Below are positions 14,814 to 23,758 of a DNA stretch of 35,452 nt, piece after piece. The first letter of the stretch is position 1, and each line of letters begins with the position of its first letter. Position numbers and translations under genes: made by a program. The notes under the pieces were generated by a model, which saw nothing but the letters and a program-made list of their open reading frames with translations, ran no database searches and had not been told where the DNA came from. The DNA comes from Devosia insulae DS-56. GTDB lineage: Bacteria; Pseudomonadota; Alphaproteobacteria; Rhizobiales; Devosiaceae. The stretch covers positions 1 to 35,452 of the forward strand of contig NZ_LAJE02000063.1 of the NCBI RefSeq assembly GCF_000970465.2. Direction: 5' to 3'.

Positions 14814-15944
14814 ATGTCTCTCGACGCTCAGATCGCCACCCTTCGCGCCGAAATCACCACCGCCACTGCCGCCGCCAGCGATGAAGGCGCCATCGAAGCG
14901 GTGCGCGTCGCTGCGCTGGGGAAGAAGGGCTCGGTCTCAGCCCTGCTCGCCACGCTTGGCGGTATCGCGCCTGAGGAGCGGAAATCCGCCGGCGCCGCCA
15001 TTAACGGGCTGAAGACCGAAGTCACCGGGCTGATCGAAGCCCGTGCCGCCGAGCTCGGCAAAGCGGCGCTCGATGCCCGCCTCGCCGCCGAGCGGGTCGA
15101 CGTGACCCTGCCGGTCCGCCCCTCGCCCACCGCCGAAGGCCGCATCCATCCGGTCAGCCAGGTGATCGACGAGATCACCGCGATCTTTTCCGACATGGGT
15201 TTCTCGATCGCCGAAGGGCCCGATATCGAGACCGACTGGTACAACTTCACCGCGCTCAATTTCCCCGAGGGGCACCCGGCGCGCGAGATGCACGACACCT
15301 TCTTCATGGCGCCCTCGCCCGATGGGGTGAAACGCGTGCTCCGCACTCACACCTCGCCGGTGCAGATCCGCACCATGCTGAAAGGCAATGAGAAGCCAGC
15401 GGCGCCCTACCTGACGCCGGCGATCGATCCGCCGATCCGCGTGGTGATGCCCGGCCGGACCTACCGGCACGACTCGGACCAGACGCACACGCCGATGTTC
15501 CATCAGGTCGAGGGCCTCGTCATCGACAAGAGCTCGCATATCGGCCAGCTGCGCTGGGTGCTGGAAGAGTTCCTCAAGGCATTCTTCGAGGTCGACAACG
15601 TGACGCTCAGGTTCCGCCCGAGCTTCTTCCCGTTCACCGAGCCGTCGATGGAAGTCGACGTGCAGTGCGACCGCTCGGGCGCCGAAGTGAAGATCGGCGA
15701 AGGCAAGGATTGGCTGGAAATTTTGGGCTGCGGCATGGTGCACCCGAACGTGCTGCGCAATTGCGGGCTCGACCCCGATGTCTACCAGGGCTTTGCCTGG
15801 GGCATGGGCATCGATCGCATCGCCATGCTCAAATACGGCATGAACGACCTGCGTGCCTTCTTCGACGCCGATAAGCGCTGGCTCGATCACTACGGCTTCC
15901 GCCCGCTCGACCTGCCGACCCTGTTCGGGGGCTTGAGCAGCTGA
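14814..15944 (+). CDS. pheS: Phenylalanyl-tRNA synthetase alpha subunit
   Basis: The catalytic subunit of the (alpha-beta)2 class II synthetase that charges tRNA-Phe (376 aa from this start). An N-terminal coiled-coil (about 1-90, with [18 protein letters not shown]) binds tRNA. The class II core shows motif 2 in [20 protein letters not shown] and motif 3 in [20 protein letters not shown] 14814 is preferred because GGA sits 7 nt upstream; an in-frame ATG at 14802 would add four residues. Unusually, pheT does not follow directly: three genes lie between. Confidence 0.97.
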   Translation: MSLDAQIATLRAEITTATAAASDEGAIEAVRVAALGKKGSVSALLATLGGIAPEERKSAGAAINGLKTEVTGLIEARAAELGKAALDARLAAERVDVTLPVRPSPTAEGRIHPVSQVIDEITAIFSDMGFSIAEGPDIETDWYNFTALNFPEGHPAREMHDTFFMAPSPDGVKRVLRTHTSPVQIRTMLKGNEKPAAPYLTPAIDPPIRVVMPGRTYRHDSDQTHTPMFHQVEGLVIDKSSHIGQLRWVLEEFLKAFFEVDNVTLRFRPSFFPFTEPSMEVDVQCDRSGAEVKIGEGKDWLEILGCGMVHPNVLRNCGLDPDVYQGFAWGMGIDRIAMLKYGMNDLRAFFDADKRWLDHYGFRPLDLPTLFGGLSS

Positions 15945-15976
15945 TGCCCGCGCTCCAGCGCTGCGACGCACTTGGT

Positions 15977-16054
15977 GTCATTCCCGCGAAAGCGGGAACC
16001 TCCGTTTGCGCTGCGAGCCAGGAAAACAGAGTTCCCCGCTTTCGCGGGGATGAC
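15977..16054. repeat. Type A intergenic palindromic repeat
   Basis: A 78-bp copy between pheS and the secreted-protein gene (both plus strand), ending 23 bp before the ATG at 16078. Confidence 0.9.
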
Positions 16055-16077
16055 CCGGTGACAAAGGCGACAATCGC

Positions 16078-16491
16078 ATGAAACTCTTCGTTGCTCTCGC
16101 GGCCGTCGTGATGGCCTCCCCGGCGCTCGCCGAGGAGATGGTCGCCTGCACGCCCGAGCACTACTACAATTCGAGCGAGACGCCGCCGCTGATCATCACC
16201 ATCGACAAGGCGCGCGCCGCCGGGTCGCGGGTGACGCGGATCGACCTCGAGACCGGTGCCTATCGCGAGCACTTCATCGGCTCCGAGAATGACTCCATCG
16301 AGGCCGGCGGTCTCAAGGTGATCAATCCGGGTTCGCTGCGCGAGCGCATCGATTTCGTGGCGCTCGACAGCAGCACCGGGTTTCTGCTGCGTATCAGCCT
16401 GATCGACCAGGACCTGCCGTTCGTCCGGGTCGACACGGAAGGAACTGTCGCCTCGGGCCACTGCACCTATGTGTCCGAGTTGCCGCGATGA
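16078..16491 (+). CDS. Small secreted protein of unknown function
   Basis: A 137-aa protein with a clear Sec signal peptide (MKLFVALAAVVMASPALA, cleavage expected after Ala18). The mature part is about 119 residues, beta-rich in appearance, with two cysteines (Cys24 and Cys129) near the two ends that could form a periplasmic disulfide. No family is recognised. It is flanked by two type A repeats, 23 bp upstream and 47 bp downstream, inside the pheS-pheT interval, which suggests it was inserted or moved as a separate unit. Confidence 0.75.
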   Translation: MKLFVALAAVVMASPALAEEMVACTPEHYYNSSETPPLIITIDKARAAGSRVTRIDLETGAYREHFIGSENDSIEAGGLKVINPGSLRERIDFVALDSSTGFLLRISLIDQDLPFVRVDTEGTVASGHCTYVSELPR

Positions 16492-16538
16492 GCCTCCCCA
16501 TGCTGACTGCTGCGCTCTGCGATCTCCACGCACTCGGA

Positions 16539-16616
16539 GTCACTCCCGCGAAAGCGGGAACCTCCGTTTGCGATGCGAGCAAAGGAAACAGAGGTCCCCG
16601 CTTTCGCGGGGATGAC
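16539..16616. repeat. Type A intergenic palindromic repeat
   Basis: A 78-bp copy between the secreted-protein gene and the ASCH gene. It ends 17 bp before the ATG at 16634, with the ASCH ribosome binding site (AAGGAG) just outside it. The left end reads GTCACTCC instead of GTCATTCC. Confidence 0.9.
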
Positions 16617-16633
16617 CCGGTGAAGGAGCGGCC

Positions 16634-17041
16634 ATGCCCGTAGTTGTCCCTTCCAGCTACACCGATGCCGTTCGTTTCTCATTCGGCGACAGCCCGGAGC
16701 TGGCCGATGAGCTGCTGGCACTGGTGCTCGCCGGCGCCAAGACGGCCACCTGTGGCGCGGTGCGTGACTACGGCCCGGGCAAGGAAGCTATGCCGGAGGT
16801 TGGTCGCCGCGATGTGGTGCTCGATGGCGCCGGCAAGCCCGCCGCCGTGATCGAGACGGTCTCACTCGATGTCCGTCGCTTCGCCGATGTGCCCGAAGCC
16901 TTCGCGCTCTGCGAAGGCGAGGGTGACTTCGCCGCCTGGCGGGCGGGCCACGTGGCCTATTTCGAGCGCAATGGCGGCTGGTCGGAGGACCTCGAGCTGG
17001 TCTGCGAGCGCTTCAAGCTGGTCGAGGTGCTGCCCCGATGA
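16634..17041 (+). CDS. ASCH domain-containing protein
   Basis: A 135-aa single-domain protein with the ASCH fold, a small beta-barrel related to PUA and thought to bind RNA. It has FSFGDSPELADELLALVLAGAKTATCGAV near the N terminus (the KTATC segment is typical), GDVVLDGAGKPAAVIET-like beta strands, and the C-terminal YFERNGGWSEDLELVCERFKLVEVL. AAGGAG lies 5 nt before the ATG. Its stop overlaps the start of the exonuclease gene by 4 nt (ATGA), so the two are translationally coupled. A role in RNA metabolism is inferred from the fold and from the nuclease partner. Confidence 0.88.
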   Translation: MPVVVPSSYTDAVRFSFGDSPELADELLALVLAGAKTATCGAVRDYGPGKEAMPEVGRRDVVLDGAGKPAAVIETVSLDVRRFADVPEAFALCEGEGDFAAWRAGHVAYFERNGGWSEDLELVCERFKLVEVLPR

Positions 17042-17691
17042 GCCTGCAACCGCCTATCGCGCCGGGTCAGTCGGAGCTTTGCACCTTCGTCGTCACCGAC
17101 ATCGAGTCCGATGGGCATAACCCGCTGGAGAGCTCGATGCTGAGCTTTGCCTCGGTGGCGGTCGATATCGAGGGCAAGGTGCTCGACGAGTTCGAGGCGG
17201 TGCTGACGCCGCGCACCGACCGCAAGCCGGATCCCAACACCATGGCGTGGTGGGAGACGCAGCCCGAGGCCTGGACGCATGCCACCCAAAACCCGAAAGA
17301 CCCGGCGTCGGTGATGCCGCGCTATGCCGACTGGGTCGAAAGCCTCCCGGGCTTTCGTGTTTTCGCGGCGGCGCCGATGATCTTCGACGGGCTGTGGATG
17401 GACCATTACCTCTCGGTGTTCGCCGGCACCCGGGTGATGGGCGGGCCGTACAAGAGCCGGCAAATCTTCCGCGGCGGCGGCGTCTGCCTCTACACCATGG
17501 CCGGCACGCTGCGTGGGGCCGAGTATACCAAGTGGGGCATGCAGCGCGTGCCGCCGGCCTGGTACGGCCATATCGAACACACGCATCGCGCCATCGACGA
17601 TGCGCGCGGCTTTGCCAACGTCCTCGCCAAACTTTTCGAGATCAGCGGGCAACTGCCCCGGATCGAAGCGACCGAAAGCGTCTACAAATGA
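17038..17691 (+). CDS. DEDDh 3'-5' exonuclease domain protein (DnaQ-like)
   Basis: A 217-aa RNase T/DnaQ-superfamily protein. Exo I is VVTDIESDG (Asp21, Glu23), Exo II lies in FAAAPMIFDGLWMDHYL (Asp117 or Asp122), and Exo III is HRAIDDA (His183, Asp188, the HxAxxD form). All four acidic ligands and the general-base His appear present, so it should be an active two-metal exonuclease on RNA or DNA. Both ends overlap neighbours by 4 nt: the ASCH gene upstream and pheT downstream. That tight coupling to an aminoacyl-tRNA synthetase gene hints at RNA or tRNA turnover, which is inference. Confidence 0.85.
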   Translation: MSLQPPIAPGQSELCTFVVTDIESDGHNPLESSMLSFASVAVDIEGKVLDEFEAVLTPRTDRKPDPNTMAWWETQPEAWTHATQNPKDPASVMPRYADWVESLPGFRVFAAAPMIFDGLWMDHYLSVFAGTRVMGGPYKSRQIFRGGGVCLYTMAGTLRGAEYTKWGMQRVPPAWYGHIEHTHRAIDDARGFANVLAKLFEISGQLPRIEATESVYK

Positions 17692-20096
17692 AGTTCACCC
17701 TCGACTGGCTGAAAGAACATCTCGACACCACCGCCTCGGCCGACGAGATCGGCAAGGCGCTGACCATGATCGGGCTCGAGGTCGAAGACATCGTCGACCC
17801 CGCTGAAAAGCTCAGGCCGTTCGTCGTCGCCCATGTGGTGGAAGCAAAGCCGCATCCGAACTCGGACCACCTCAACCTCTGCAAGGTCGATGCCGGCACC
17901 GGCACGCTGATCGATGTGGTATGCGGCGCGCCGAACGCCCGCACCGGGATGAAGTCGGTGTTCGCCTTCCCGGACACCTATATCCCGGGCAAGGATTTCA
18001 CCTTGAAGGCCGGCGTGGTGATCCGTGGCGAGCCGTCGAACGGTATGCTCTGCTCGGCCGCCGAGCTCGAGCTGTCGAACGACCATGACGGCATCATCGA
18101 GCTGCCGGCGGACGCGCCGATCGGCATGGCCTATGTCGATTACGCGAAGCTCGGCAACACGGTGATCGACATCTCGATCACCCCCAATCGTGGCGACGCC
18201 ACCGGGGTCTATGGCGTGGCGCGCGACCTCGCGGCGTTCGGCGCCGGCACGCTCAAAACCACCGACATGTCGCCGGTGCCCTCGAAAGGCCCGAGCCCGA
18301 TCCCGCCGCTGCCGCATCAGTTCGCCGCCGGCGAGCCCAAGGCGATCCGCAAGTTCGCCGGCCGCTACTTCAAGGGCATCAAGAACGGCCCGTCGCCCGA
18401 TTGGCTGCAGCAGCGGCTGCGCGCCGTGGGGCTCAGGCCGATCAATGCGGTGGTCGATATCACCAACCTGGTGTCGCTCGGCTGGGGCCGGCCGCTGCAC
18501 GCCTATGACGCCGACAAGATCGTCGGGCAGGCGGTGCTCCGCAACGCCAAGGCGGGTGAAGAATTCGACGCACTCGACAACAAACTCTACGCGCTCGACG
18601 AGACCATGACCGTCATTGCCGACGATGCTGGCCCGCTGTGCCTCGGCGGGGTGATGGGCGGCATCCGCTCGGGCACCACCGACGCGACGGTCAACGTCCT
18701 GATGGAATGCGCCAGCTGGGACCCCGACCTCATCGCGCAGACCGGCCGCAAGACCGGCATCGTCTCGGATGCCCGCTATCGGCTCGAGCGTTCTGTCGAT
18801 CCGGCGCTGACCGAACCCGGCCTCGAACTCGCGACCCGGCTGATGCTGGAGCTGGTGGGCGGCGAAGCGATGCAGCCGGTAATCTCGGGCGAGGACGTGT
18901 TCCCCAATACGGTGGTCCAGTTCCCGCTCGCCGAAGTCGAGCGCCTCACCGGCCTCGAGACCTCGGCCAGCGAGATCGAAGCCATTCTCGGCCGCCTGGG
19001 CTTCAAGCTCGAAGGCGCCGGGCCGACCCGCAAGGTGCACGTCCCGTCGTGGCGTCCCGATGTCACCATGAAGGCCGACCTCGCCGAAGAGGTGATGCGC
19101 ATGGTGGGCGTCGACAACGTCCCCATCGATCCGCTGCCGCGGCTCAACCACGTGGCGCCGCGCATGCTGACGACGCTGCAGAACCGCCGTCGCCTCGCCC
19201 GCCGGACCCTCGCGGCGCGCGGGCTCGACGAGGCGGTGACCTGGTCGTTCATCCCGGAAGCGGAAGCCGTGCGTTTCGGCGGCGGTGCGGCCGAGCTGAA
19301 GCTCGCCAACCCGATCGCCTCGGAACTCACCGACATGCGGCCCTCGCTGCTGCCGGGGCTGCTCGGCGCCGCGCAGCGCAACACCAATCGCGGGCTGAGC
19401 GAACTGAAACTGTTCGAAGTCGGCCAGGTGTTCCACTCGGTGCAGCCCGAGGGCCAGCGCACTTACGCGTCGGGCCTCCGGCTCGGTGGATCGCGCCACT
19501 GGCAGGCGCAGAACGGCAAGGTCTCGGTGTTCGACGCCAAATCCGATATCGCGGCGCTGCTCGACGCCATGGGCCATGACATCGACAAGCTGCAGCTGGT
19601 GGCGGAGCCCGCAGCCTGGAGCCATCCGGGCCGCGGCGGGCGCATCCAGCTCGGTCCCAAGCTGACCATCGGCTGGTTCGGCGAGGTGCACCCGAGCGAG
19701 CTCGAAAAGTTCGACCTCACCGGCCCAGTGGCGGCGTTCGAGCTCGATCTCGACGCCATCCCCGAACCGCGCAAAAAGCCGACCCGATCCAAGCCGGCGC
19801 TGAAGCTCAGCGACCTGATGCCGTTGAGCCGCGACTTCGCCTTCCTCGTCGACCGCTCGGTACCGGCAGCGACGCTCCTCCGCGCCGCCAAGAACGCCGA
19901 CAAAACGCTGATCACGGAAGTGTCGGTGTTCGACGTGTTCGAAGGCAAGGGGATCGCCGAGGACAAGAAGTCGGTCGGCATCGCCGTGACGCTGCAGCCC
20001 AGCGACAAGACACTGACCGACGAAGAGATCGAGAAGGTGGCGGCGAATGTCGTCGCCGCAGTGAGCAAGGCGACAGGCGGCGTGCTCAGGACCTGA
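17688..20096 (+). CDS. pheT: Phenylalanyl-tRNA synthetase beta subunit
   Basis: An 802-aa subunit of phenylalanyl-tRNA synthetase that edits mischarged Tyr-tRNA-Phe and binds tRNA. Domains in order: MKFTLDWLKEHL N terminus, tRNA-binding OB fold (about 40-150, PHPNSDHLNLCKVDAG), B3/B4 editing domain (about 215-390), B5 (about 400-470), catalytic-like core (about 490-690), and FDX-ACB anticodon-binding domain (about 705-800, LMPLSRDFAFLVDRSV). The ATG at 17688 overlaps the stop of the exonuclease gene (ATGA); the same frame is open further upstream but only as a shadow of that gene. It is separated from pheS by 1.7 kb. Confidence 0.97.
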   Translation: MKFTLDWLKEHLDTTASADEIGKALTMIGLEVEDIVDPAEKLRPFVVAHVVEAKPHPNSDHLNLCKVDAGTGTLIDVVCGAPNARTGMKSVFAFPDTYIPGKDFTLKAGVVIRGEPSNGMLCSAAELELSNDHDGIIELPADAPIGMAYVDYAKLGNTVIDISITPNRGDATGVYGVARDLAAFGAGTLKTTDMSPVPSKGPSPIPPLPHQFAAGEPKAIRKFAGRYFKGIKNGPSPDWLQQRLRAVGLRPINAVVDITNLVSLGWGRPLHAYDADKIVGQAVLRNAKAGEEFDALDNKLYALDETMTVIADDAGPLCLGGVMGGIRSGTTDATVNVLMECASWDPDLIAQTGRKTGIVSDARYRLERSVDPALTEPGLELATRLMLELVGGEAMQPVISGEDVFPNTVVQFPLAEVERLTGLETSASEIEAILGRLGFKLEGAGPTRKVHVPSWRPDVTMKADLAEEVMRMVGVDNVPIDPLPRLNHVAPRMLTTLQNRRRLARRTLAARGLDEAVTWSFIPEAEAVRFGGGAAELKLANPIASELTDMRPSLLPGLLGAAQRNTNRGLSELKLFEVGQVFHSVQPEGQRTYASGLRLGGSRHWQAQNGKVSVFDAKSDIAALLDAMGHDIDKLQLVAEPAAWSHPGRGGRIQLGPKLTIGWFGEVHPSELEKFDLTGPVAAFELDLDAIPEPRKKPTRSKPALKLSDLMPLSRDFAFLVDRSVPAATLLRAAKNADKTLITEVSVFDVFEGKGIAEDKKSVGIAVTLQPSDKTLTDEEIEKVAANVVAAVSKATGGVLRT

Positions 20097-20106
20097 AGGC
20101 GGACCG

Positions 20107-21399
20107 ATGACGGCTGACGGCAAGCGCGAGGCGATCGGCGAGGCGGCCCCGGAGGGGCTGCCGGTCGCCGAGCTGCCGCTGGCGCCGCTCAGCCCGGCCG
20201 CCGCCAGCGAGGCGCTGCTGCGCCGCGCCATGCTGGTGGTGGCGATCGGGCTCTCCTGCATCCTCGGCTACTTCACCACCTTTGCGCTGCTCGCCATTGC
20301 GCTGGCGGTGTTCGCGTTCTTCGCGGTGCGGCGGGCGACCGTGAAGATCGGTTTCGACCTGCCGGCCAAACTGTTTCTTGGCGCCTTCACCCTGCTGTTC
20401 ATCAGCGCCGTGGTGACGATGCGGCAGCCATCCGACCTGCTGCAGACGCTCAACTTCTCCGCCATGCTGCTCTATGCGCCGCTGGCCCTGTTGTTCCGGC
20501 GCGCCGCCGGACCAGCCAATAGCCGCAAGCTCGCCGATTTCGCCCTGTTCGGCACGGCCGCCGGGCTGCTGATGGCGCTCTACTTCAACTATATCGAGGG
20601 CATGCAGCGCGCCGGACTCGGCTCGCCGATCACCGATCCGATCCGGCTCTCCAACACCGCGCTGCTGCTCGGTTTCTTCGCCATGATCGGCGCAGCCGCC
20701 GCCACTGGCCGGCAGCGCTTCATCTATCTGCTCGGCCCTTTGATGGCGCTGGCGGTGATCTTCGCCTCGGGCTCACGTGCCGCGCTGGTGGCGTTCCCGG
20801 TGCTGCTGTTCGTCGCGGCGCTGCTCTTGGTGCGGCACAAGCTCCTGGCCGTGGTGGTGAGCGTCGCGGTGCTCGCCGCCTTCGGGCTCGTCGCCTATTT
20901 CGCCGATCTCGCCGGCGCCCGCTCGTCGTCGATGTTCGACATCCTCAGCCGGCTGGCCGGAGGCGACAACCCGGCGGACCTCGGCACCACCATCCGCTTC
21001 ATCCTCTATCGCGCCGGGGCCCAGGCCTTCACCGACGCGCCGCTGTTCGGGCATGGCTGGGGCCAGCTGATGACGGCGATCGTCCCGTACCTCGCGGTCT
21101 ACGAGCTGGTGCACGCGCAGCTGCCGCACCTCCACAACGACGCGCTGAACTTCGCCGTCGCCTCCGGCCTGTTCGGCCTCGTAGTTTACCTGCTGCTCCT
21201 GGCGCTGCCGGTGATCAGCTGCATCTTCAGCCCGCGCGACAGCCAATACCGCACCCGGCTTTACGGCTGCAGCCTGCTCTCGATCAGCTACCTGGTGCTG
21301 GGCCTGCCCGACACCATGCTGAGCTTTCCGCTGCACAATACGCTCTATGTGGTGCTGACGGCGGTGCTGCTGAACTATTGCCGGGACGAGCGGGCGTAG
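20107..21399 (+). CDS. O-antigen ligase/polymerase family membrane protein
   Basis: A 430-aa polytopic inner-membrane protein with about ten hydrophobic segments. Family features are ASGSRAALVAFPVLLFVAAL (the Wzy_C start), a large periplasmic loop with FGHGWGQLMTAIVPYL, and HLHNDALNFAVASGLFGLVVYLLLL, the conserved His-containing segment of WaaL/Wzy proteins. It would join polysaccharide to lipid A core or polymerise repeat units at the periplasmic face. No other polysaccharide gene lies beside it, so the substrate is open. It starts 10 bp after pheT, probably by read-through. The first 40 residues are a soluble Ala/Pro-rich extension. Confidence 0.88.
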   Translation: MTADGKREAIGEAAPEGLPVAELPLAPLSPAAASEALLRRAMLVVAIGLSCILGYFTTFALLAIALAVFAFFAVRRATVKIGFDLPAKLFLGAFTLLFISAVVTMRQPSDLLQTLNFSAMLLYAPLALLFRRAAGPANSRKLADFALFGTAAGLLMALYFNYIEGMQRAGLGSPITDPIRLSNTALLLGFFAMIGAAAATGRQRFIYLLGPLMALAVIFASGSRAALVAFPVLLFVAALLLVRHKLLAVVVSVAVLAAFGLVAYFADLAGARSSSMFDILSRLAGGDNPADLGTTIRFILYRAGAQAFTDAPLFGHGWGQLMTAIVPYLAVYELVHAQLPHLHNDALNFAVASGLFGLVVYLLLLALPVISCIFSPRDSQYRTRLYGCSLLSISYLVLGLPDTMLSFPLHNTLYVVLTAVLLNYCRDERA

Positions 21400-21418
21400 G
21401 GCCAGCCACACGCACCAG

Positions 21419-21496
21419 GTCATTCCCGCGAAAGCGGGAACCTCTGTTTGCGATGCCGGCCAGGAAAACGGAGGTCCCCGCTTTCGCGGGGATGAC
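21419..21496. repeat. Type A intergenic palindromic repeat
   Basis: A 78-bp copy directly after the O-antigen ligase-like gene, followed 36 bp later by a type B copy. The two fill the gap to the convergent aldo/keto reductase. Confidence 0.9.
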
Positions 21497-21531
21497 ACCG
21501 AGTTTGGGGCGGCCTGAGAGAAGACCGATAG

Positions 21532-21654
21532 AGACGGCCCCCTCCCATCCTCCCCCTTTAAGGGGGAGGTGCCCCGCTGGTTCATTGGGCACGATCGAGC
21601 CACAAACTCCTCTTCACCTCCCCCTTTATGGGGGAGGCCGGGAGGGGGCCGTCT
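21532..21654. repeat. Type B intergenic palindromic repeat
   Basis: A 123-bp copy with ends AGACGGCCCC / GGGGCCGTCT and inner hairpins CCTCCCCCTTTAAGGGGGAGG and CCTCCCCCTTTATGGGGGAGG. It lies between convergent genes. Confidence 0.88.
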
Positions 21655-21669
21655 GTCTCAGTACGCCCC

Positions 21670-22698
21670 TTACCGCCCCGGACGGCTGTCGATCAGGCCG
21701 CCTTTGGCGGCGGCGTCGATCGTGGCGATTTCCTCGGCCGAGAGCTCGAGGTTGTCGAGCACGCCGAGGCAATCCTTGAGCTGCTCGAGCGTGCGGATGC
21801 CGATCAGGGCCGAGGTGACTTCCTGTTTGCGCAGCACCCAGGCGAGGGCCAGCTGCACCATGGTTTGCTTGCGCGCCTTAGCGATCTCGCCGAGCTTGTC
21901 GACCGCCTCGAGGACGCGCGGCTCCAGCCGGTTGGCCGAGAGCGAGTAATTCTCCGAGGCGCGGGTGCCCGAGAGGTCGCCCTTCAGGCTGTTGTACTTG
22001 CCCGACAAGATCCCCTGCTGCAGCGGCGAGAAGGCGATGATGCCGACCCCCAGCTCGTCGCAGGCGGCCATGGTGCCATCTTCCTCGATCCAGCGGTTGA
22101 GGATCGAGTAGTTGGGCTGGTGGATCAGGCAGGGCACGCCCATGTCCTTCAAAATCCGTACCGCCTCGCGGGTCTGCTTTTCCGGGTACATCGAGATGCC
22201 GACATAGAGCGCCTTGCCCTGCCGGTGCAGGTGCGCCAGCGCGCCCATGGTCTCCTCGAGCGGGGTCTCGGAATCGTAGCGGTGCGAGTAGAAGATATCG
22301 AAATACTCGATGCCCATGCGCTTCAGGCTCTGGTCGGCCGAAGCGAGGATATACTTGCGCGAACCGCGGTCGCCGTAGGGGCCTTCCCACATGGTCCAGC
22401 CGGCCTTGGACGAGATGATCATCTCGTCGCGATAGGGACGGAAATCTCGGGCCATCACGTCGCCGAACAGCTCTTCGGCGGCGCCCGGCGGCGGGCCGTA
22501 ATTGTTGGCGAGGTCGAAATGGGTGACGCCCTTGTCGAAGGCGTAGCTCAGCATTTCGAAGGCGCTGGGATAGTCGCGCGTGCCACCGAAATTCTGCCAC
22601 AGCCCCAGGCTGATCACTGGCAGCTTCAGCCCGGAACGCCCGGTGTAGCGATACTGCATGCCGCCGCCATAGCGAGCGTCGCTGGCCCGATAGGTCAT
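21670..22698 (-). CDS. gpr: Aldo/keto reductase, L-glyceraldehyde-3-phosphate reductase type (YghZ-like)
   Basis: A 342-aa NADPH-dependent TIM-barrel reductase. The N terminus YGGGMQYRYTGRSGLKLPVIS and the segments THFDLANNYGPPPGAAEELFG, YRDEMIISSKAGW, GSRKYILASADQSLKRM, YFDIFYSHRYD and KALYVGISMY follow E. coli YghZ/Gpr closely, including Asp and Tyr of the catalytic tetrad in DLANNYG. It probably detoxifies reactive aldehydes such as L-glyceraldehyde 3-phosphate or methylglyoxal. The start at 22698 has GGAGGA 7 nt upstream; an ATG 117 bp further up is in the same frame but has no such site. It is divergent from trhO. Confidence 0.92.
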   Translation of the reverse strand: MTYRASDARYGGGMQYRYTGRSGLKLPVISLGLWQNFGGTRDYPSAFEMLSYAFDKGVTHFDLANNYGPPPGAAEELFGDVMARDFRPYRDEMIISSKAGWTMWEGPYGDRGSRKYILASADQSLKRMGIEYFDIFYSHRYDSETPLEETMGALAHLHRQGKALYVGISMYPEKQTREAVRILKDMGVPCLIHQPNYSILNRWIEEDGTMAACDELGVGIIAFSPLQQGILSGKYNSLKGDLSGTRASENYSLSANRLEPRVLEAVDKLGEIAKARKQTMVQLALAWVLRKQEVTSALIGIRTLEQLKDCLGVLDNLELSAEEIATIDAAAKGGLIDSRPGR

Positions 22699-22759
22699 TT
22701 CATTCCTCCAGATATGTCCGATTTGCTCGTTGCAGCCGCCGGATGCTACACCCGCCGCG

Positions 22760-23755
22760 ATGTCCGAGCTTTTAGAAACCGCCGCCAATCTGTCCGAACG
22801 CCTGAACCGTTTCAAGGTGCTGGCGCTCTACAAGTTTGCGGATTTCAAAGATTGTGCGGCGCTGAAGCCGGAGCTGGCGCTGTTCTGCTGTGCGCGGGGG
22901 ATTCGCGGCACCTTCATCCTCGCGCCGGAGGGGATCAACGGCACGGTTGCCGGCACGCCCACCGCGATCGACGAGCTGATGGACTGGTTCGAGACTGCCT
23001 CGCTCTGGGCCGGCCGGCTCGCCGGTGCCGAAGCCAAATTCTCCAGCGCGACCGAGATGCCGTTCCTCAGGATGAAGGTGCGGCTCAAGCCCGAGATCGT
23101 CACGCTGCGGGCCCCCGAGGCCGACCCCAGTAAGCTCGTCGGCACTCATGTCGAGGCGCAGGATTGGAACAGGTTGATCAGCCGCAACGACGTGACGCTG
23201 ATCGATACCCGCAACGATTACGAAGTGAAGCTCGGCACGTTCAGCAACGCCCGCGATCCTGCGACGCAGAGCTTTACCGAGTTCAAGGATTACGTGGCGA
23301 AACTCGATCCGGCCCAGCATCCGAAAGTCGCGATGTTCTGTACCGGCGGCATCCGCTGCGAGAAGGCTTCGGCCTACATGCTCCAGCAGGGTTTCAAGGA
23401 AGTGTTCCACCTGAAGGGCGGCATCCTCAAATATCTCGAGAGCGTCCCCGAGACCGAAAGCCGCTTCAACGGCGAGTGCTTCGTGTTCGACGAGCGCGTC
23501 TCGGTGGTGCACGGTCTGGCGGAAGGTGAGGCGGTGCTGTGTCGCGGCTGCCGCAACCCAATGCGGCCGAATGAGGCCGTCGGTTCGCTCTGCGCTGCGT
23601 GTGCCGAAGCGGCGCCGGCGGGGGCCAGCGAGCGCGAGCGGCAGATGGAGCTGGCGCGGGCGCGGGGCGAGGCGCATCTGGGGGATGATGCGGCGGCGAC
23701 AGCGGCGCGCAACAAGGCGGCGAAGCTGGCTCGACGGAAGCAGTCGGTCGACTGA
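22760..23755 (+). CDS. trhO: tRNA uridine(34) hydroxylase TrhO (rhodanese-related, YceA)
   Basis: A 331-aa enzyme that hydroxylates U34 of tRNA with oxygen, the first step towards the cmo5U/mo5U family of wobble modifications. An N-terminal acylphosphatase-like domain (about 15-110) with ILAPEGINGTVAG precedes a rhodanese domain (about 130-230) with LIDTRNDYEVKLGTF and the active-site loop CTGGIRCEK (Cys194, Cys200). A C-terminal cysteine-rich segment (CRGCRNPM, CAAC) and a basic tail follow. The ATG at 22760 gives the usual N terminus. The enzyme adds a second tRNA wobble-base modifier to this region, besides QueG. Confidence 0.95.
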   Translation: MSELLETAANLSERLNRFKVLALYKFADFKDCAALKPELALFCCARGIRGTFILAPEGINGTVAGTPTAIDELMDWFETASLWAGRLAGAEAKFSSATEMPFLRMKVRLKPEIVTLRAPEADPSKLVGTHVEAQDWNRLISRNDVTLIDTRNDYEVKLGTFSNARDPATQSFTEFKDYVAKLDPAQHPKVAMFCTGGIRCEKASAYMLQQGFKEVFHLKGGILKYLESVPETESRFNGECFVFDERVSVVHGLAEGEAVLCRGCRNPMRPNEAVGSLCAACAEAAPAGASERERQMELARARGEAHLGDDAAATAARNKAAKLARRKQSVD

Positions 23756-23758
23756 TAG

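Noticed and set aside
17247-17687. Upstream in-frame extension of pheT across the exonuclease gene
   Set aside because: The PheT family N terminus MKFTLDWLKEHL starts at 17688, and the added part matches no domain.
17682-20261. A minus-strand open frame of about 860 codons opposite pheT
   Set aside because: It is rich in Arg, His, Gly and Val with no domain, and is the mirror of the real pheT codons; the plus strand is clearly coding.
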